64,000 bases of DNA from Lichenostomus cassidix. Its lineage: Eukaryota; Chordata; Aves; Passeriformes; Meliphagidae. The DNA lies in contig CM039182.1 of NCBI GenBank assembly GCA_008360975.2, positions 84,847,405-84,911,404 of the forward strand, given 5' to 3'. Shown one piece after another: positions 13,451 through 24,972 of this stretch. How positions within the stretch are numbered: position 1 is the stretch's first letter; the number at the start of each line of letters is the position of its first letter. The notes beneath the pieces were generated by a model. That model was not told where the DNA came from. It made no database searches and worked only from the letters and a program-made list of their open reading frames with translations. The translations under genes were made by a program, and so were the position numbers.

Positions 13451-13560
13451 GTTAGGAGTACAGGAACCAATAGGGAAACCCGAGGGAGTGGCCAGGGCCA
13501 CGTGGGGTTAGGGTACAGGAACCAATAGGGAAAACTGGGGGCGTGGCTAGGACTGTGTGG
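13451..13560 (-). repeat. Tandem 55-bp direct repeat in LTR U3, each with CCAAT and GC-box-like motifs
   Basis: Copy A (13,451-13,506) and copy B (13,507-13,560) share gttagg, tacaggaaccaataggg and a following G-rich GTGGC block (gggagtggccagg or gggcgtggctagg). Each holds a CCAAT motif and an SP1/KLF-like GGGCGTGG or related box. They lie 70-190 bp upstream of the TATA box in the transcribed direction, where retroviral enhancer repeats usually sit. Two further CCAAT motifs occur near 13,827 and 13,869. Confidence 0.7.
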
Positions 13561-13966
13561 AGTAGGGAAGGCAGGACAATAGGTGACAAGTACAGTCGTT
13601 AAGAAAGGGGTGTGGGGAACTTGCAGCTATTATCACAATAGGGGGGGTTGCAGGGAAGGGGAAAGGGGAAGGAAAGAGGGGGAAGGAAAGCAGGGGCTGG
13701 AAGCCCAAAAACAGTGATGCCAGGGCTGACACTGGCATGGGCTTATAAGGGAAGAGAAGGGGGGAGGGATTTGCTCTGGGGAGCCAGTCCCGGAAGGTCT
13801 GAGGGGAAGAAAGGCAGGGGAACGCACCAATAGACTTCTGATAAGGCAGGGTGCATATTTCAAAAACAGCCAATAACATACAGAGCGGGGGAACAAAGGA
13901 AAAACCTCGTGGAGCTTTGCAGAGCCACACTGCAACAGAAAAAGGCTTTCCTTGTCTCTTTAGCCA

Positions 13967-13972
13967 AACTAC
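13967..13972. repeat. Target-site duplication (right) of the LTR
   Basis: aactac, paired with tactac at 12,744-12,749 with one mismatch. Confidence 0.5.
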
Positions 13973-14505
13973 AACAGACAACATGGTGAGGCCATACCTC
14001 AAATTCAGTGTTAAGTTTTGGTGCCCTCACTACAAGAAAGACACTGAGGTGCTGGAGTGTGTCCAAAGAGCAACAGTGCTGGTGGAGGCTCTACAGAAAA
14101 TGCCTGAGTGGTTGAGGGAACTCAAGGCTCTTCACTCTGTGGAAAAGGAGTCTGAGTGGGAACCTTGTCACTGTCTACAAAAACCTAAAAGGGTGTTGTA
14201 CTAAGGTGGCAGTGAGTCTCTTTTCTAAGAAATAAGCAAGAAAAACAGGACAAGAGTAAACAGCCTCAAGTTGAACCAGGGGAGGTTTAGATTGGATATC
14301 AGGAAAAATTTCTTCATGGAAAGGACAGTCAGGCATCTGAGGAGGTTACCCAGGGAAGTGTTTAAATCACCACCCTGGATTGCTGTGGCACTGAGGAATA
14401 TAGTTTAGTGGTGGATATGGCAGTGTTAGGTTAATGGTTGTACTCAGTGATCTTATGTGTATTTTCCAACCTAGATAATTTTATGATTTTAAAAGATTTT
14501 ATGAT
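13973..14505 (+). mobile_element. CR1 retrotransposon, degraded 3' end
   Basis: A CR1 copy whose reading frame begins in the conserved 'VRPYLKFSVKFWCPHYKKDTEVLECVQRA' region of the ORF2 C-terminus (about 13,985-14,075). Degraded versions of the LRELGLFSLEKR and LxxYxYLK blocks follow. The non-coding-like end contains the R(F)RLDIRKNFF-type stretch at about 14,285-14,320 and gatcttatgt...ttccaacc near 14,450-14,472. It finishes in a tail of repeated ttttatgat units (14,478-14,504), the CR1 terminal microsatellite. Many indels and stops show it is old and inactive. Its left end abuts the LTR, so its true 5' boundary is uncertain. It is a different subfamily from the copy at 2,052. Confidence 0.85.
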
Positions 14506-17500
14506 CACTTTAAACACCTTGTTCAGATGTTGCAACCATTCATGAAGGGTGGTTTCTTGATGCCAGTGCAACCATCTACTGACTACTAGAGGGGTCTACT
14601 GATTTCAGGGGGTCACCATTGCATAAGTATCTTTCCAGTAGGAGTCAGCTAATAGATCTGGAACTTCCTTTTAAGGAAATCCTCAGAAAAAAAATATTTT
14701 ACATTCTCTAAATAATCTGTAATATCCCCAACCTATTCCTCTACACAGAAGACTGAAATTTTGAGAACGAACTTCCACTGCATTTTCTTGTGGCAGAGCT
14801 TAGCAAGGCTCCACTCCTCCACCTGATTGAGTCCTTAAGTGTTCATAATAAATAATTTGCTCCAGGACTGTTGCCTCCCTCTCTTGCAAGTGTAGGACTG
14901 GCCAAGAGTTCCCAAGGTTATTTGAGGCTGGGATACTCAGATGACAATATACAGTGGATAAGCAACCAGGTCACAAACCAAGGGACAGGTCTGATAAATT
15001 CAAACCTTGTACGAATGTTTCTGTCATTCTTTTCCTTTTTAATGCTCCGCTGCTTTGTACAAGTAGCTTACATCTTCTAAGTGTTTTTATTTTATTCAGA
15101 AGCTACATAGCTTACCACACATGAGCTTAACAGAAGACTGGAACACAGACTGTTTCAGAAACATGCATTTTTCAAGTAATTTTCAATCTAAGTTTCTGTA
15201 AGTACTATAAAAAAGAACGAAATCTATCGTTCATGAGCTCTGCCTTAAAAGTAGGGATACAGTGTGTAAAGAAAGAGGTTCTAGTGAATAGTGAAATACA
15301 TCAGAAATCAAGAAATCTGATTTTAGGGGCCTTTCACCTAAAACTGCCTCTATTACCCCTAGCATTTCTATTCTGTAAGAATGCCACTTTATCTATGCCA
15401 TGTCTCAGTTTTCTATAAGTGAGTAGGAAATACTTCCTTGCCTCTCACACACATTTAGTTACAATTCATCCAGAATTGCAAGATAATCCACTATTGCAAC
15501 AGTGAGAGCAAAACAGGAAGAACTATCCAGTTATTCATTCCAGCACTGTAAGACACTCAAGGACATTTAGGCAAAAATTATTACACTATCACAGATGGGA
15601 AAGAGAATAGAATTTCTTTTAACCAGTTGTTAGCATTTCTGTAACTGCTGTAGTATTTTAGGTATCATTTTTAAAGTCCTAAAGTCCCCTTTTCAGAGAA
15701 ATACCTACTAAAAAAAGGTCTCCAACTTACAAAACTCTTGCTATTGTATCAAAAAGTGCTAGAGCATGATATGTGTCCATTGAAAAATATTTTTATATCA
15801 AAAATCATATGACAGGAAAAATGCACAGGAAAATTATTTTCTGGAAAACATGATCTTGTCCTACTGATCAGAAATAGGACATTATGAAATGCCTAAATTT
15901 CTCCACCCTATTTGTTCCAAGCCAGTAAAGTATCCTTATACATTCTCAAGAAAACCAACCAAAACAACCATATTAAAATAAATATCATGGTGATATTTGT
16001 ATTCTCTGACTGCAATCTCCTGTCTCCCTCTCAGTGGTCCAGCAAATTAAAACCACCTGTCAAGTCTTATATTACCAAATTAATTAGATAGCTGGAAGCT
16101 AGGAACAGGGAGCAGTAAAAGAAGCTGTAATGTATGTGAAAGGATGTTCATGAGCACATTAATTACCACCTATTGGAGGGAATTATGCTGACTCTTTCTA
16201 TGAAATACATTAAGATGATTGGGTATTGTCCTGAATCATAATTGAATATTTACCTTTTTGACAAGAGGTATAAACTGCTTTATGAAACTATTTTTTTAAT
16301 CCACATATTTTTAAAAGGAATGGGAGCTGAAAATGAGGACAGGTAAATAGTTGATATTTAAAAACAAGTGTTGTATTTGAATGTTAATTGCAAATAATAT
16401 TTACTGTCAGTCAGGACAGGCTTTTGTAAAGTTTTGAATTAATAAAAAAGAAGGAAAAAAAGAAAACAACCATTGAGAATGAGAAATACCAGTTGTTAGC
16501 AAAAGGAGAGACAATCAAAAATGATACTACCCGTTATGGTGCTATAAATGTTAAGCCCAGTGAAACCATTATGATTAGTTAATATGAACTTCAGTATAAA
16601 AAGGAGAACAAATGCAATCAAAATAATATTTTTTTAACATGTGATTAATCATATTATTTGAAAAACAGTACAGACTCAGATGGAAACATCAGTGGGGCAT
16701 AAAAATACAGAAAGAAATTTATGTGAAAATTTTTGAGCTTATTTAGTTCAGTAATTCTAAATTTAGCTCATTCTAATATAATTATAAACGTTTTCTGAAC
16801 AAGTACAATTTTAATGTAGAAAGATATTTTGAAAGGTATATTTGAAAGGCACATAAATGGTGGGATAAGGATGATTTGAACCTTTTGAGAAACACATTTT
16901 CAAAGGGTAGCAATTGCCAGATTTGAACACTGATGTAAAGAATATTTAAAAAGGAAGAGTGAAAAAAAAGAGCAGCCAATCAAGAGTTCATTTCTGAAAT
17001 TACTAAAAGTCCTAGATGTACGAGTCAGTGATGGTGAAGTTCCACAATGTAACAAACTTACATATAATCAAGAAACATTTCTGAAATTTTAAACTGATAA
17101 TCAGAAGTCTCCTCTGACTTTGTAAAAATGGGATGGAAATATTCCAACACATCCAGTTCATTGCTAGATCAGATCCTTTATTGCATTGCAACAACAACAA
17201 CAAATAGTTTCTTTAAGAATCTTTTTTAAGATTCATCTTGAAGGTGAAGATAAAAGATTATTTATGTTTATCTCTGGTGCTTTCAAACACATGCACATTT
17301 TTCTTTTAGAATAAGAGAAGTTTCTGTTGCTAATTCACATATACTACAAAATTATCATCTTCACTATATATTTCCACATTTTATTAAACTATATATTTTA
17401 AGGAGTATCAACATGCCTCTCAGGAGAAATTATATTAAAATATGCAAGAACCAGAAGGAAAGCTTGTGGAAATATGATTCTTTTCCAGTTCTAAAATAAT

Positions 17501-20500
17501 GAAGCTCCTTACTTATATCCTCTCAATGTGGTATTAACCAATACAGTGCCCAGTGGACATTTTCTATTTGATTCAAATATTTTCTGATTCTTTTGGGGGT
17601 TTTCTGTTTGGGTTTTTTTAGGGCAGGAACACCTTTTACTAGAACAAGTTGCTGAAAGCCCCATCTAACATGGCCTTGAAAATCTCCAGGGAATTATTTT
17701 AAATACAAGTTTCTTCCAGTGCACGTTTCATTTTCCCACCAAAACAGTAACTGTTCCTTTTCTACATTTTTTCACAACTCCACAGAGTGAAACCAGAGAA
17801 TTTTGATACACCTCACACTTTCTAGCTGATAAAACCCAAGATCCAAAGGTAACTTGGAGCAGACTGGTCAGAGTAGTGGTCAGAACAGCAGAAAGTCCCC
17901 AAAGGAAAGACCAATGACATTGCTTTCTTCTTGCTTGATAATCAGCCATTATCCTTTCTATAAGAATTGAAATATCTCAAAATATTGTGGCTTATATGCC
18001 CTCTTCTGGTAGCTTTTAAATTTCCAATTATAATGGCTTCACCATAAACATGGCCTTTTAAAGAAAAAGCCATTACATTATCAAGCACATGTATAGGATT
18101 GAATCATAATCATGGCACAATTTTACACATTGGTTCCATGGTGAGATTTTCATGATGTTCAGTGGAAGTCTGCAAAGTTGCATTTGCTTTCTTCTTTTTC
18201 AGATACCCTTCAAAAGAAGAATGTAATTCTGTTCAGCTCAAATTTGAAAGTATTTAAGATAGGACCGACTATATGATAAAAACTAATGTTTCAGGTCCCC
18301 TATCCAATAAGATCACAAGAAAAAGAAATGCAAAATGGTTTTGAGAGAGGTTAGGCTCGATCCATTTGCAAGTTAACACTCAAACACTTTTTTTAAAATT
18401 ACTTGCTATGAAAAAATTCCCAAAACCCTTCTAAGGTTTCAAACTAGATAAGACTTCCAAGTGCTAAAGGTTAACTCTTTACTTAAGATACTGGAATATT
18501 GATTGAAAAATTTGCTGACCTTATCTTGGAGGGGCTTTTAAAGCTGGAAGATCTTTCAAAACAGAAACATTTGTCAGAAATAATGGTGGTATAAGAATTA
18601 TATCTTGGGGAGGAAAATAGACCAAATGAATTCTCAATGTCCTTTTGTCTCCTTAGTTTTGGGGGAAAATACATTTCAAATTCATATCATATTTTCCTAA
18701 GATTACTCCTTCCCTATTCCTAATTTAGGCACAATTTAGAGCCAACTTTTTTGACTAGCACTTAAACTCAAGGTCCTAAATTGATGTTGAAACAACTAAA
18801 CAAAGTATTTGACTCAAAGTGCTTAAGTAACCAGGACTTATGCAGCACAGAGTTCTTTCCATGTTCTACAAACATTCATGCAAATAAGGACAGTGTACCA
18901 ACAGGTCAACCTTAAACCAGAATTCATGATCGGAATTAAATTGTATATCAAACAAGTTTCATTGTCTCCTTCCCTGCACTGGAAAAGCAAAGTTAAATTC
19001 TTCCAGTCACTCAAAATTCCTCTATTATGAAGTTAAAAAGGAAAGCATTTTCCAAAATCAGTGAAAGCATCCATACTCACTTGCTCACAGAATTGTAAAT
19101 GGAAGGATATTCTGCAATGCCTATTTATTGCAGAGGTTCTCTAAAGTGAGATAAACTTCAACCAAGGAAATTGCATTTTTAGGAGACAAACCCTGAGGTC
19201 TCTCCAGACCCTATAAATTCATCTCACCTTACTCTGTTTTACTTTTGTTATATTACAAAGTGGTCATGATCTCTATACAACGATTGGACATTTCTGAATC
19301 TCAGGAGAAAGACATGCCTTCAAAAAGGATTTGTATTAAGAGATGGGAAACGTTTCAGACAGGGAAAAGAGTGAATTTTAAAACATTCAAAATTATGAAA
19401 AAATTTCTTCAGCCACAGTAGAGAAAAAAGCCCACCAAAGCCTGAGGAGTCAAGACTAAGTAGATTAACAGAGGAGATAAAGAACAAGGAAGTCAAAGTT
19501 CACACGGTGCTGTGAATAAAAAAGACACTCATTTCAACAGATTATTTTTGCCTACTTAATGTACTCCTTTGAATTTGATAAGTCAACTAGATTAATGATT
19601 TTCTTAAGAGTAATCAGCTTTGACTCTCCTTTTAATTCTAGCAGTAAAATTAAGAAACAGCATGTTAAAAAAAAATAACAAACAAAACCAACCTTAAGCA
19701 ACAGCAGGTTAAGAATTTAAGGGAAAAAAATATCCCAGTTCAGCTCAGGATAATCTATGGATAAATCTCCAACAGATTTGGACTTGCACCAAGAGCTTCA
19801 AGCTGTCTTCAGAGTAGTATCACCCTGCCATTTGTTTAAAAATCAATGAGTGTTGAAAGAAAGCAGTGACCAAATTACTTCAATAAAAGCATTTCTAGCA
19901 ACAATGTAACTTTTTAGAATGAATAATACAGAAAATCAACTGAATTCAAAAACAGTGATAGCGTTTGGATATATCTTTGCGTATGGGTAGTACATATTAC
20001 ATAAAGATATATGGAAATACACAGGAAATGCAAAGCAATTGTTTGCTATGAAACACATTAGGGACCAGGGTCTCTCATGTTTGTCATGATGTGAAATAAA
20101 GTACTAGGTAAAATACCCCAGAAAGATTCAAATTCTTGTTTGATGAAATAATGCAAAGAAATCTTTTTATGAATTCCAAGAGTTCTCACAATCCTTAGCA
20201 GTTCACTTGCATGTTTTCAGTCAAGAAGTATGTGTTCCTTAGCAGGCAGGGTAAAATTATGTAAATAGAAAGGTATCATATGTGTTACACAGTCAACAGT
20301 TTAAAATTAAAATCTGTGAGATCCTGGAAAAAAAATAAAAATGGAAAAAGCAAATGGTGGGACACTGGAGATACAAGAAAGAATTAACAATAAGAGACCA
20401 GCTGCCCTTCTAGTGTTTATAGGTATCCCAGAAAAATGGAACACTTAGGGGTGGTTTCCAGTTGACTGATGTTTAATGCAATTTAGCATAAGGAAACAGC

Positions 20501-21544
20501 AAAATCTGATGGCTATCCCTGGGAAACACAATAAAATAATCACTTGGCAACGATCACAGTGACAATGGTGGGTACAAAACCCACTTTGTGGCCATTTTGG
20601 GCAAACATGTCTTGACAGAAGAAGAAAGTGATGAACAATCCACACCTTGGTGTCAAAGGAAAATTCTCTGAATGAATAAGGACATAGAAATTTATATCTC
20701 AATAACTTCAGCTGCTCTGGAGGGTGTATTTTCTGTCATCCTTTCTTTATGCAATGATATCTTTCCAGACTTTGTGTATGCCTGGGTGGTTAGAGATTGT
20801 GATGTACAAATGTTCACTGACTCCTGCCTCCAATAGTCTTGCAGACACTTCACACCCTGAAGATCCAGGAGGGACTTCTTTGAAGGGAAGGCCAATGAGG
20901 AGCAAGTCACAGCTGTAGTAAAATCCAAGGAAAGGGAGTTAACTAAACACCTCTGGCTAACCTGGTAGTTCATGTATCCTGTATTTACCCCAGACTCAGA
21001 GAAGAAGGAACTAAGAAATCACGTTCCATCTCATTATATAGCATCTTATTTAGCACATCCCCTTCCTCTTTCCTTTTTCCACTCCCCTGTATAAAATTCA
21101 CAATCGTACAAACCATGTTGTAGAAGTCTTTCTGCCACTCATTCTGAGTGTGAAGCTGCCTAGTAACCCAACCATTATTGCAACCGAATCTCTCAGGGAA
21201 TAAATCACAGGAAACAGACTTAAGGCCCAGAGAATTTTTTTTTTTTTGCTATTCATTTACCATCAGTATAGAAAATTGCTCAGGCCTGGGGCTCCCTGCT
21301 GAAGAGTTCAAAGCTCTTTTACATATAAAGGGGAATTAAATCCTCATAACTACTTCCCATTCTATCCTCCACTACATAGGAGAGGAGATTCATTATACTG
21401 CTTCCTTAATTTGCTGCTCAAGGGTAGTGTCTTCTTTGCCTGAGGTAATCTAGCTTTCTAGAGTGTGAAGTAGTGCTTTAAAATTGCTGTAGAGAGCACA
21501 ACCAAGAGTATTCAGAGCAGACATACAGAGAAAAATTAAGGTGG
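14506..21544. other. Unique non-coding DNA, no recognised gene
   Basis: About 7 kb of AT-rich sequence. A possible MIR-like remnant is at 15,396-15,449 and a CAA-triplet run lies near 17,190-17,203. Open frames are all under 100 codons, with no recognised domain. The stretch at 16,080-16,260, with intermixed TAAT and CATTAAG motifs and no repeats, resembles typical conserved non-coding sequence. Conservation cannot be judged from one genome. Confidence 0.55.
15396..15449 (+). repeat. Possible MIR-type SINE remnant
   Basis: The stretch tgccatgtctcagttttct...aagtgagtaggaaatac...cttgcctctcaca follows the order of the MIR middle region (gtgcctcagtttcctcatctgtaaaatggg...taata...cctacctcaca), with many substitutions. 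This is a by-eye alignment to a remembered consensus and could be coincidence. Confidence 0.28.
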
Positions 21545-22062
21545 AGCTTCCTGTGCATTCATTTCTGCCCATGGCCTCTTGTCCCATTGCTCGGCACCAC
21601 TGAGCAGGGCGTTGATCCATCCTCTGGTCACCGTGGCTTCAGATACTGACAGACATTGATGAGATCCCCTCTCATTTGTCTCTTCTCAAGGCTGAGCAGG
21701 CCAAATTGCCTCAGCCTTTCCTCATCAGAGAGACGCTTCAGTCCCTTAATCACCTTTGTTGCCCTCTGTTGGACCTGCTCCAGGAGCTCCATGTCTCGTG
21801 CTGAGGAGCCCAGAACTGGACACAGCATCCCAGATGTGGCCTCACTAGGGCTGAACAGAGGGGCAGGATCACCTCTCTCAATCTGCTGCCACTGTTCTTC
21901 CTAATGCACCCCAGGATACCGTTGGCCTTCCTGGCCACAAGGACACACTGCTGGCTCATGGACAGCCTGTTATCCACCAGGACACAAAGGCCTTTTTCCA
22001 AGGAGCTGCTTCCCTGCAGGTAGTTCCCCAGCCTGTACTTGTGCATGGGGTTGTTTTCCTTT
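21545..22062 (-). mobile_element. CR1 retrotransposon fragment (ORF2 C-terminus)
   Basis: On the minus strand two overlapping frames encode the CR1 reverse-transcriptase C-terminal region in family order. First MHKYRLGNYLQ with GLCVLVDNRLSMSQQCVLVARKANG and ILGCIRKNSGSRLREVILPL, then CSALVRPHLGCCVQFWAPQ. A frameshift follows near 21,770, after which come LLEQVQQRATKVIKGL, SDEERLRQFGLLSLEKRQMRGDLINV and YLKPR. The element stops within the next CR1 block (about 21,545-21,625), so the normal 3' tail is missing. Stops and the frameshift show it is a dead copy. It is better preserved than the copy at 13,973. Confidence 0.93.
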
Positions 22063-24488
22063 TATTTCTGGCAGAGTGTGCCTGGGTTGTAAAAGCACAG
22101 AAGTTTAATGGTTAAAGCTTTAAGCCAGGTGAGCCATGAGGCAAAGGGTTCCACAGCAGTTGCTCAATAAGTAATTTTTATTTAGACAACACTGATGTTT
22201 GAGTGTTTGAGGGTTGTTATTGAATGCCACTGATCAATTTCAGATTGTTTCTCATAAATGTTCATTCATTTTCTCACAAGCATTTATATGAATGAAACTT
22301 AAGCATATACTTAAAACTGATAAGTTGATATAAAAATCACTAATATCCATTCTTAGTCAAAATTTATACTCATTCTTCTCTACTCACCACCATTTCTTTG
22401 TGCATTTCTTCTGTTTTAGCAGAGGCACGGACCATAAACACACCAGTGATTCTAGAACTTATTATGCAAATGGAGAACAGCGTTTCTTATAAAACATGGC
22501 ATAGCAAAATAAATCTGACGATCTCAGTCATCTGCACGTTCTAAGAAAATTTTTGCTGCCAAGGTGAAAAGGCATTTTTGGCCTTAAGCATCAGGTTAAG
22601 AAAGCACAAAAGCTCATGATTAGTTTCATCTGCATACAGGAAAACTTACTACGAGTCAAACTTTCAGTTTCTTAAAAGGCTTGGAGGATTCTAGTGATAG
22701 TCATACATTCTCTCCCTACCAGGAATATTCCCTTCAACTAGAGTATCACTCTTTTATGAGTAAGTTTCCTTGACATAAAAGACATGACTTTACTAACTCT
22801 TACTGAAGTATGTTCAGTGTCGGTCTTAAGAACTCCTCTAAATTAACCAGGCAGTTGTGTTGTCTGCCTGTATGCCTACAGCAGGTTTTTAGTCCCTTAC
22901 AGACATGCACACACACATTATATATATACATATATATATATATATATAAGCACAGAGGACACAGCACTTCTATTCAGCGTGAATTACCATTTGCTTGCCC
23001 TTGCTTATGCAGAAATGATTTATGGTGTGCTCTTTATCTCCCCTGTTCATATATAGAGCAGTATCTAGAGAGATAGAGGAAAATCCTGTTCATAGGGTAG
23101 CAATAACTGTATTGCTTAGAATGAAGAAATTCAATTTACTTGTCAGTTGTTTTTCTGAGAACATACTTTGGGAGGAAAACTGAACTGTGAGATGTATGGA
23201 CTAAACACAGCACAAATAAAAAGAGAGACAATGGTCTGGCATTGCTGCTTATTCCCAGTGTAGCATTGCTGCACATTCACAACATATGAAACTGCAGACA
23301 ATCAGGCTGTTAATCCTGGTGCTCACAGGACAATTGTTTAGTACTAACATACCTTCATTCTTCTTGTCATCACTGCAATATATGTAGTACCTGGCTTGAT
23401 CACAATGTGTGTCAGACACAAAGAAACATGCCCTTAATTTTAAATGTGTGTTACTTTACATGTTTAAGCATAAATTGGTGCATAAGCATTTTTCTTGGAA
23501 TAGAAGAATAATTTTTGCAGACTGAAAGAGGTATTTCAGAGCAACATCAGCATCAGAGAAAGCCTTGAGAGGGGCTGGTGGTTTCAGAAGAATCTGAAAG
23601 GGGAACTGGATTCAGAGTGGTCCCTGGAAGTGAAGAGATTCTGCAGCAACTGGGAGAAAAAATATGTCTGTGCACATAGGTTTCCCTGCTGATAACAGGC
23701 ATGATGGAGATTAGACTTAATGCATTCAAACTCTGCTTGGTTTGTTTCTGACCAATAGCACTAATTTGTGTTTGTTTTTTTATCATCGATTTAGCTAAGC
23801 AGAAATTATGAGGGAAAGCAAACATTCATTGTTACTATAATCAAACAAGCATGCTTACAGAAAAAATGCTTGGTGATACTTTACTATCCCTTTCACATTT
23901 AAAACCTCTTTACCTGGCATGAAAAGATGATCAAGGGGTATTCAGTGATGTGTCCTTACATCATTGAAACAATCTCAGAAAACAATGACTTACAAATAAA
24001 TATGGTGCAGCATAATTTTGTGGTACTTTTTTCACTCTTTTAACACACACTTATTTCGTGAATCTTTCTAGCTTATGAACAGTATTTGAACCCCAGGGAT
24101 CTCATAAATGGCATAAAATTTCAAGCACTTACAGCTTGAAAATAGTTTGTATTTGTCTCCCAACTTAACAAATTCCAAGCTTAGAAATTATCATGCCCTA
24201 ATGCTTTGTTGTTTTACCACCTAGTGTCTTAAATTAATGCCTTATTCTGGATCAAAGTCATCACAGTTATAGCTCTACTCCATTTCCATTAGATCAATTA
24301 ACAGAGGCCTTGCCTAGATAGATATTGCACCTCAGAGAGGCCTTTCCACCTTTTCTGCTACAATTCTAAGAACCCTCAATATCACCAATAAGATTAAACT
24401 TCCTTATACTCTGTGTGAGAATCCTGTGACAATATCAAAAATCAGTAGATATCTCATGAGAAAGAAATGGTCAAATAGAAAACCCAAA
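22063..24488. other. Unique non-coding DNA with one AT microsatellite
   Basis: No gene or interspersed repeat recognised. It contains the (CA)n/(TA)n run at 22,908-22,949. The region 22,430-22,660 is repeat-free and could be a conserved non-coding element, but this is a guess. Confidence 0.55.
22908..22949. repeat. Compound (CA)n(TA)n microsatellite
   Basis: A short CA run passes into about 14 TA units with one interruption. Directly visible. Confidence 0.9.
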
Positions 24489-24494
24489 TCTATT
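24489..24494. repeat. Target-site duplication (left) of the LTR
   Basis: tctatt just before the terminal tg. The right partner is cctatt (24,967-24,972), a 5 of 6 match. Confidence 0.5.
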
Positions 24495-24823
24495 TGGACT
24501 TGTTTCTTTGAGCTTTTGCCTCCTTCCACCAGCACGGCACCTGTCCAGGGCCGAAGGTTTAACTCTTAATTCAAATTCAAATTGTAGGTAACAGCTCTGG
24601 CCTGATGGCTTATCAGCTAAGCATGCATTTGGAACCAGCACAGAAACCAATGAATCATCCCATGAAGGACTGTCACCTTGGAGGGGCTTTGGGGGTCTCC
24701 AAAGACCACCAGGACATACAAAGAATGCATGGTGCACATGCTAATGATATTAATGACTTCCAAGAAATGATTTGTATAACCACGCCTATCCTGAAGAATG
24801 TAATTAATATTCATGATTTTACC

Positions 24824-24830
24824 TATAACA
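24824..24830 (+). promoter_or_regulatory. TATA-like box of the LTR
   Basis: TATAACA lies about 25-30 bp upstream of the predicted R start and 75 bp upstream of the poly(A) signal. Confidence 0.45.
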
Positions 24831-24849
24831 CTGTGCCTTTGGGGGTACT

Positions 24850-24889
24850 GAGGTGTGTGTGTTTGGTGGAAACAATTCCCACACACCTC
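24850..24889 (+). promoter_or_regulatory. Stem-loop in the LTR R region
   Basis: gaggtgtgtg (24,850-24,859) is perfectly complementary to cacacacctc (24,880-24,889), leaving a 20-nt loop. It lies between the TATA-like box and the poly(A) signal. A hairpin in R is common in retroviruses and can assist 3' processing or strand transfer. Confidence 0.55.
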
Positions 24890-24897
24890 GTGCATCG

Positions 24898-24903
24898 AAT
24901 AAA
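24898..24903 (+). terminator. Poly(A) signal AATAAA of the LTR
   Basis: A canonical hexamer in a gcatcgaataaagc context, just after the R stem-loop. The predicted cleavage site is near 24,915-24,920. Confidence 0.6.
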
Positions 24904-24966
24904 GCAAATGCCCACTTCTCTGACTTGGTCTCTTGAAGTGTCTCTGGGCTCAATTGGGGCGAATCA

Positions 24967-24972
24967 CCTATT
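24967..24972. repeat. Target-site duplication (right) of the LTR
   Basis: cctatt after the terminal ca, one mismatch to tctatt at 24,489-24,494. Confidence 0.5.

Larger units (their letters stand above)
12750..13966 (-). mobile_element. Solo LTR of an endogenous retrovirus, GC- and CpG-rich
   Basis: A block of about 1.2 kb stands out from its surroundings by high GC and CpG. Read on the minus strand it starts TGGCTAAAG and ends TGCATTCA, the TG...CA ends of a retroviral LTR, flanked by a 5/6-matching 6-bp duplication. In order on the minus strand come a long U3 with a purine-rich tract (as read on plus, 13,640-13,700) and four CCAAT-type motifs (two inside 55-bp direct repeats), then a TATA box (13,379-13,372) and a poly(A) signal (13,238-13,233). 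A second AATAAA lies at 13,001-12,996. No gag, pol or env sequence and no second LTR are seen, so it is best read as a solo LTR left by recombination. The plus-strand frame of about 190 codons across it is antisense and spurious. Exact ends are inferred. A composite of two LTR fragments is possible, because the part after the first poly(A) signal is long (nearly 500 bp). Confidence 0.7.
24495..24966 (+). mobile_element. Solo LTR of an endogenous retrovirus (ERVK-like), 472 bp
   Basis: A 472-bp unit starts TGGACTTG and ends GCGAATCA, with TG...CA ends and a 6-bp duplication matching at 5 of 6 positions. It has an orderly LTR layout on the plus strand: a U3 of about 350 bp, a TATA-like motif TATAACA at 24,824, and an R region containing a 10-bp stem-loop (24,850-24,889). 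Then comes AATAAA at 24,898-24,903 and a short U5 of about 50 bp beginning near gacttggtctcttgaag. The 'gcatcgaataaag' context around the poly(A) signal is like that of avian retroviral LTRs. No internal retroviral sequence is seen on either side, so it is a solo LTR. The small open frames on both strands inside it have no meaning. Exact ends are inferred from the termini and the imperfect duplication. Confidence 0.7.

Noticed and set aside
13851..14204. A 117-codon plus-strand frame containing CR1-like residues
   Set aside because: It runs from the LTR across the boundary into the CR1 copy, so it is a chance fusion of two repeats, not a gene.
20445..20973. Two adjacent minus-strand frames that might form a processed pseudogene
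   Set aside because: I could not match either frame, or a frameshift-joined reading, to a known protein, and there is no poly(A) tail or target duplication.
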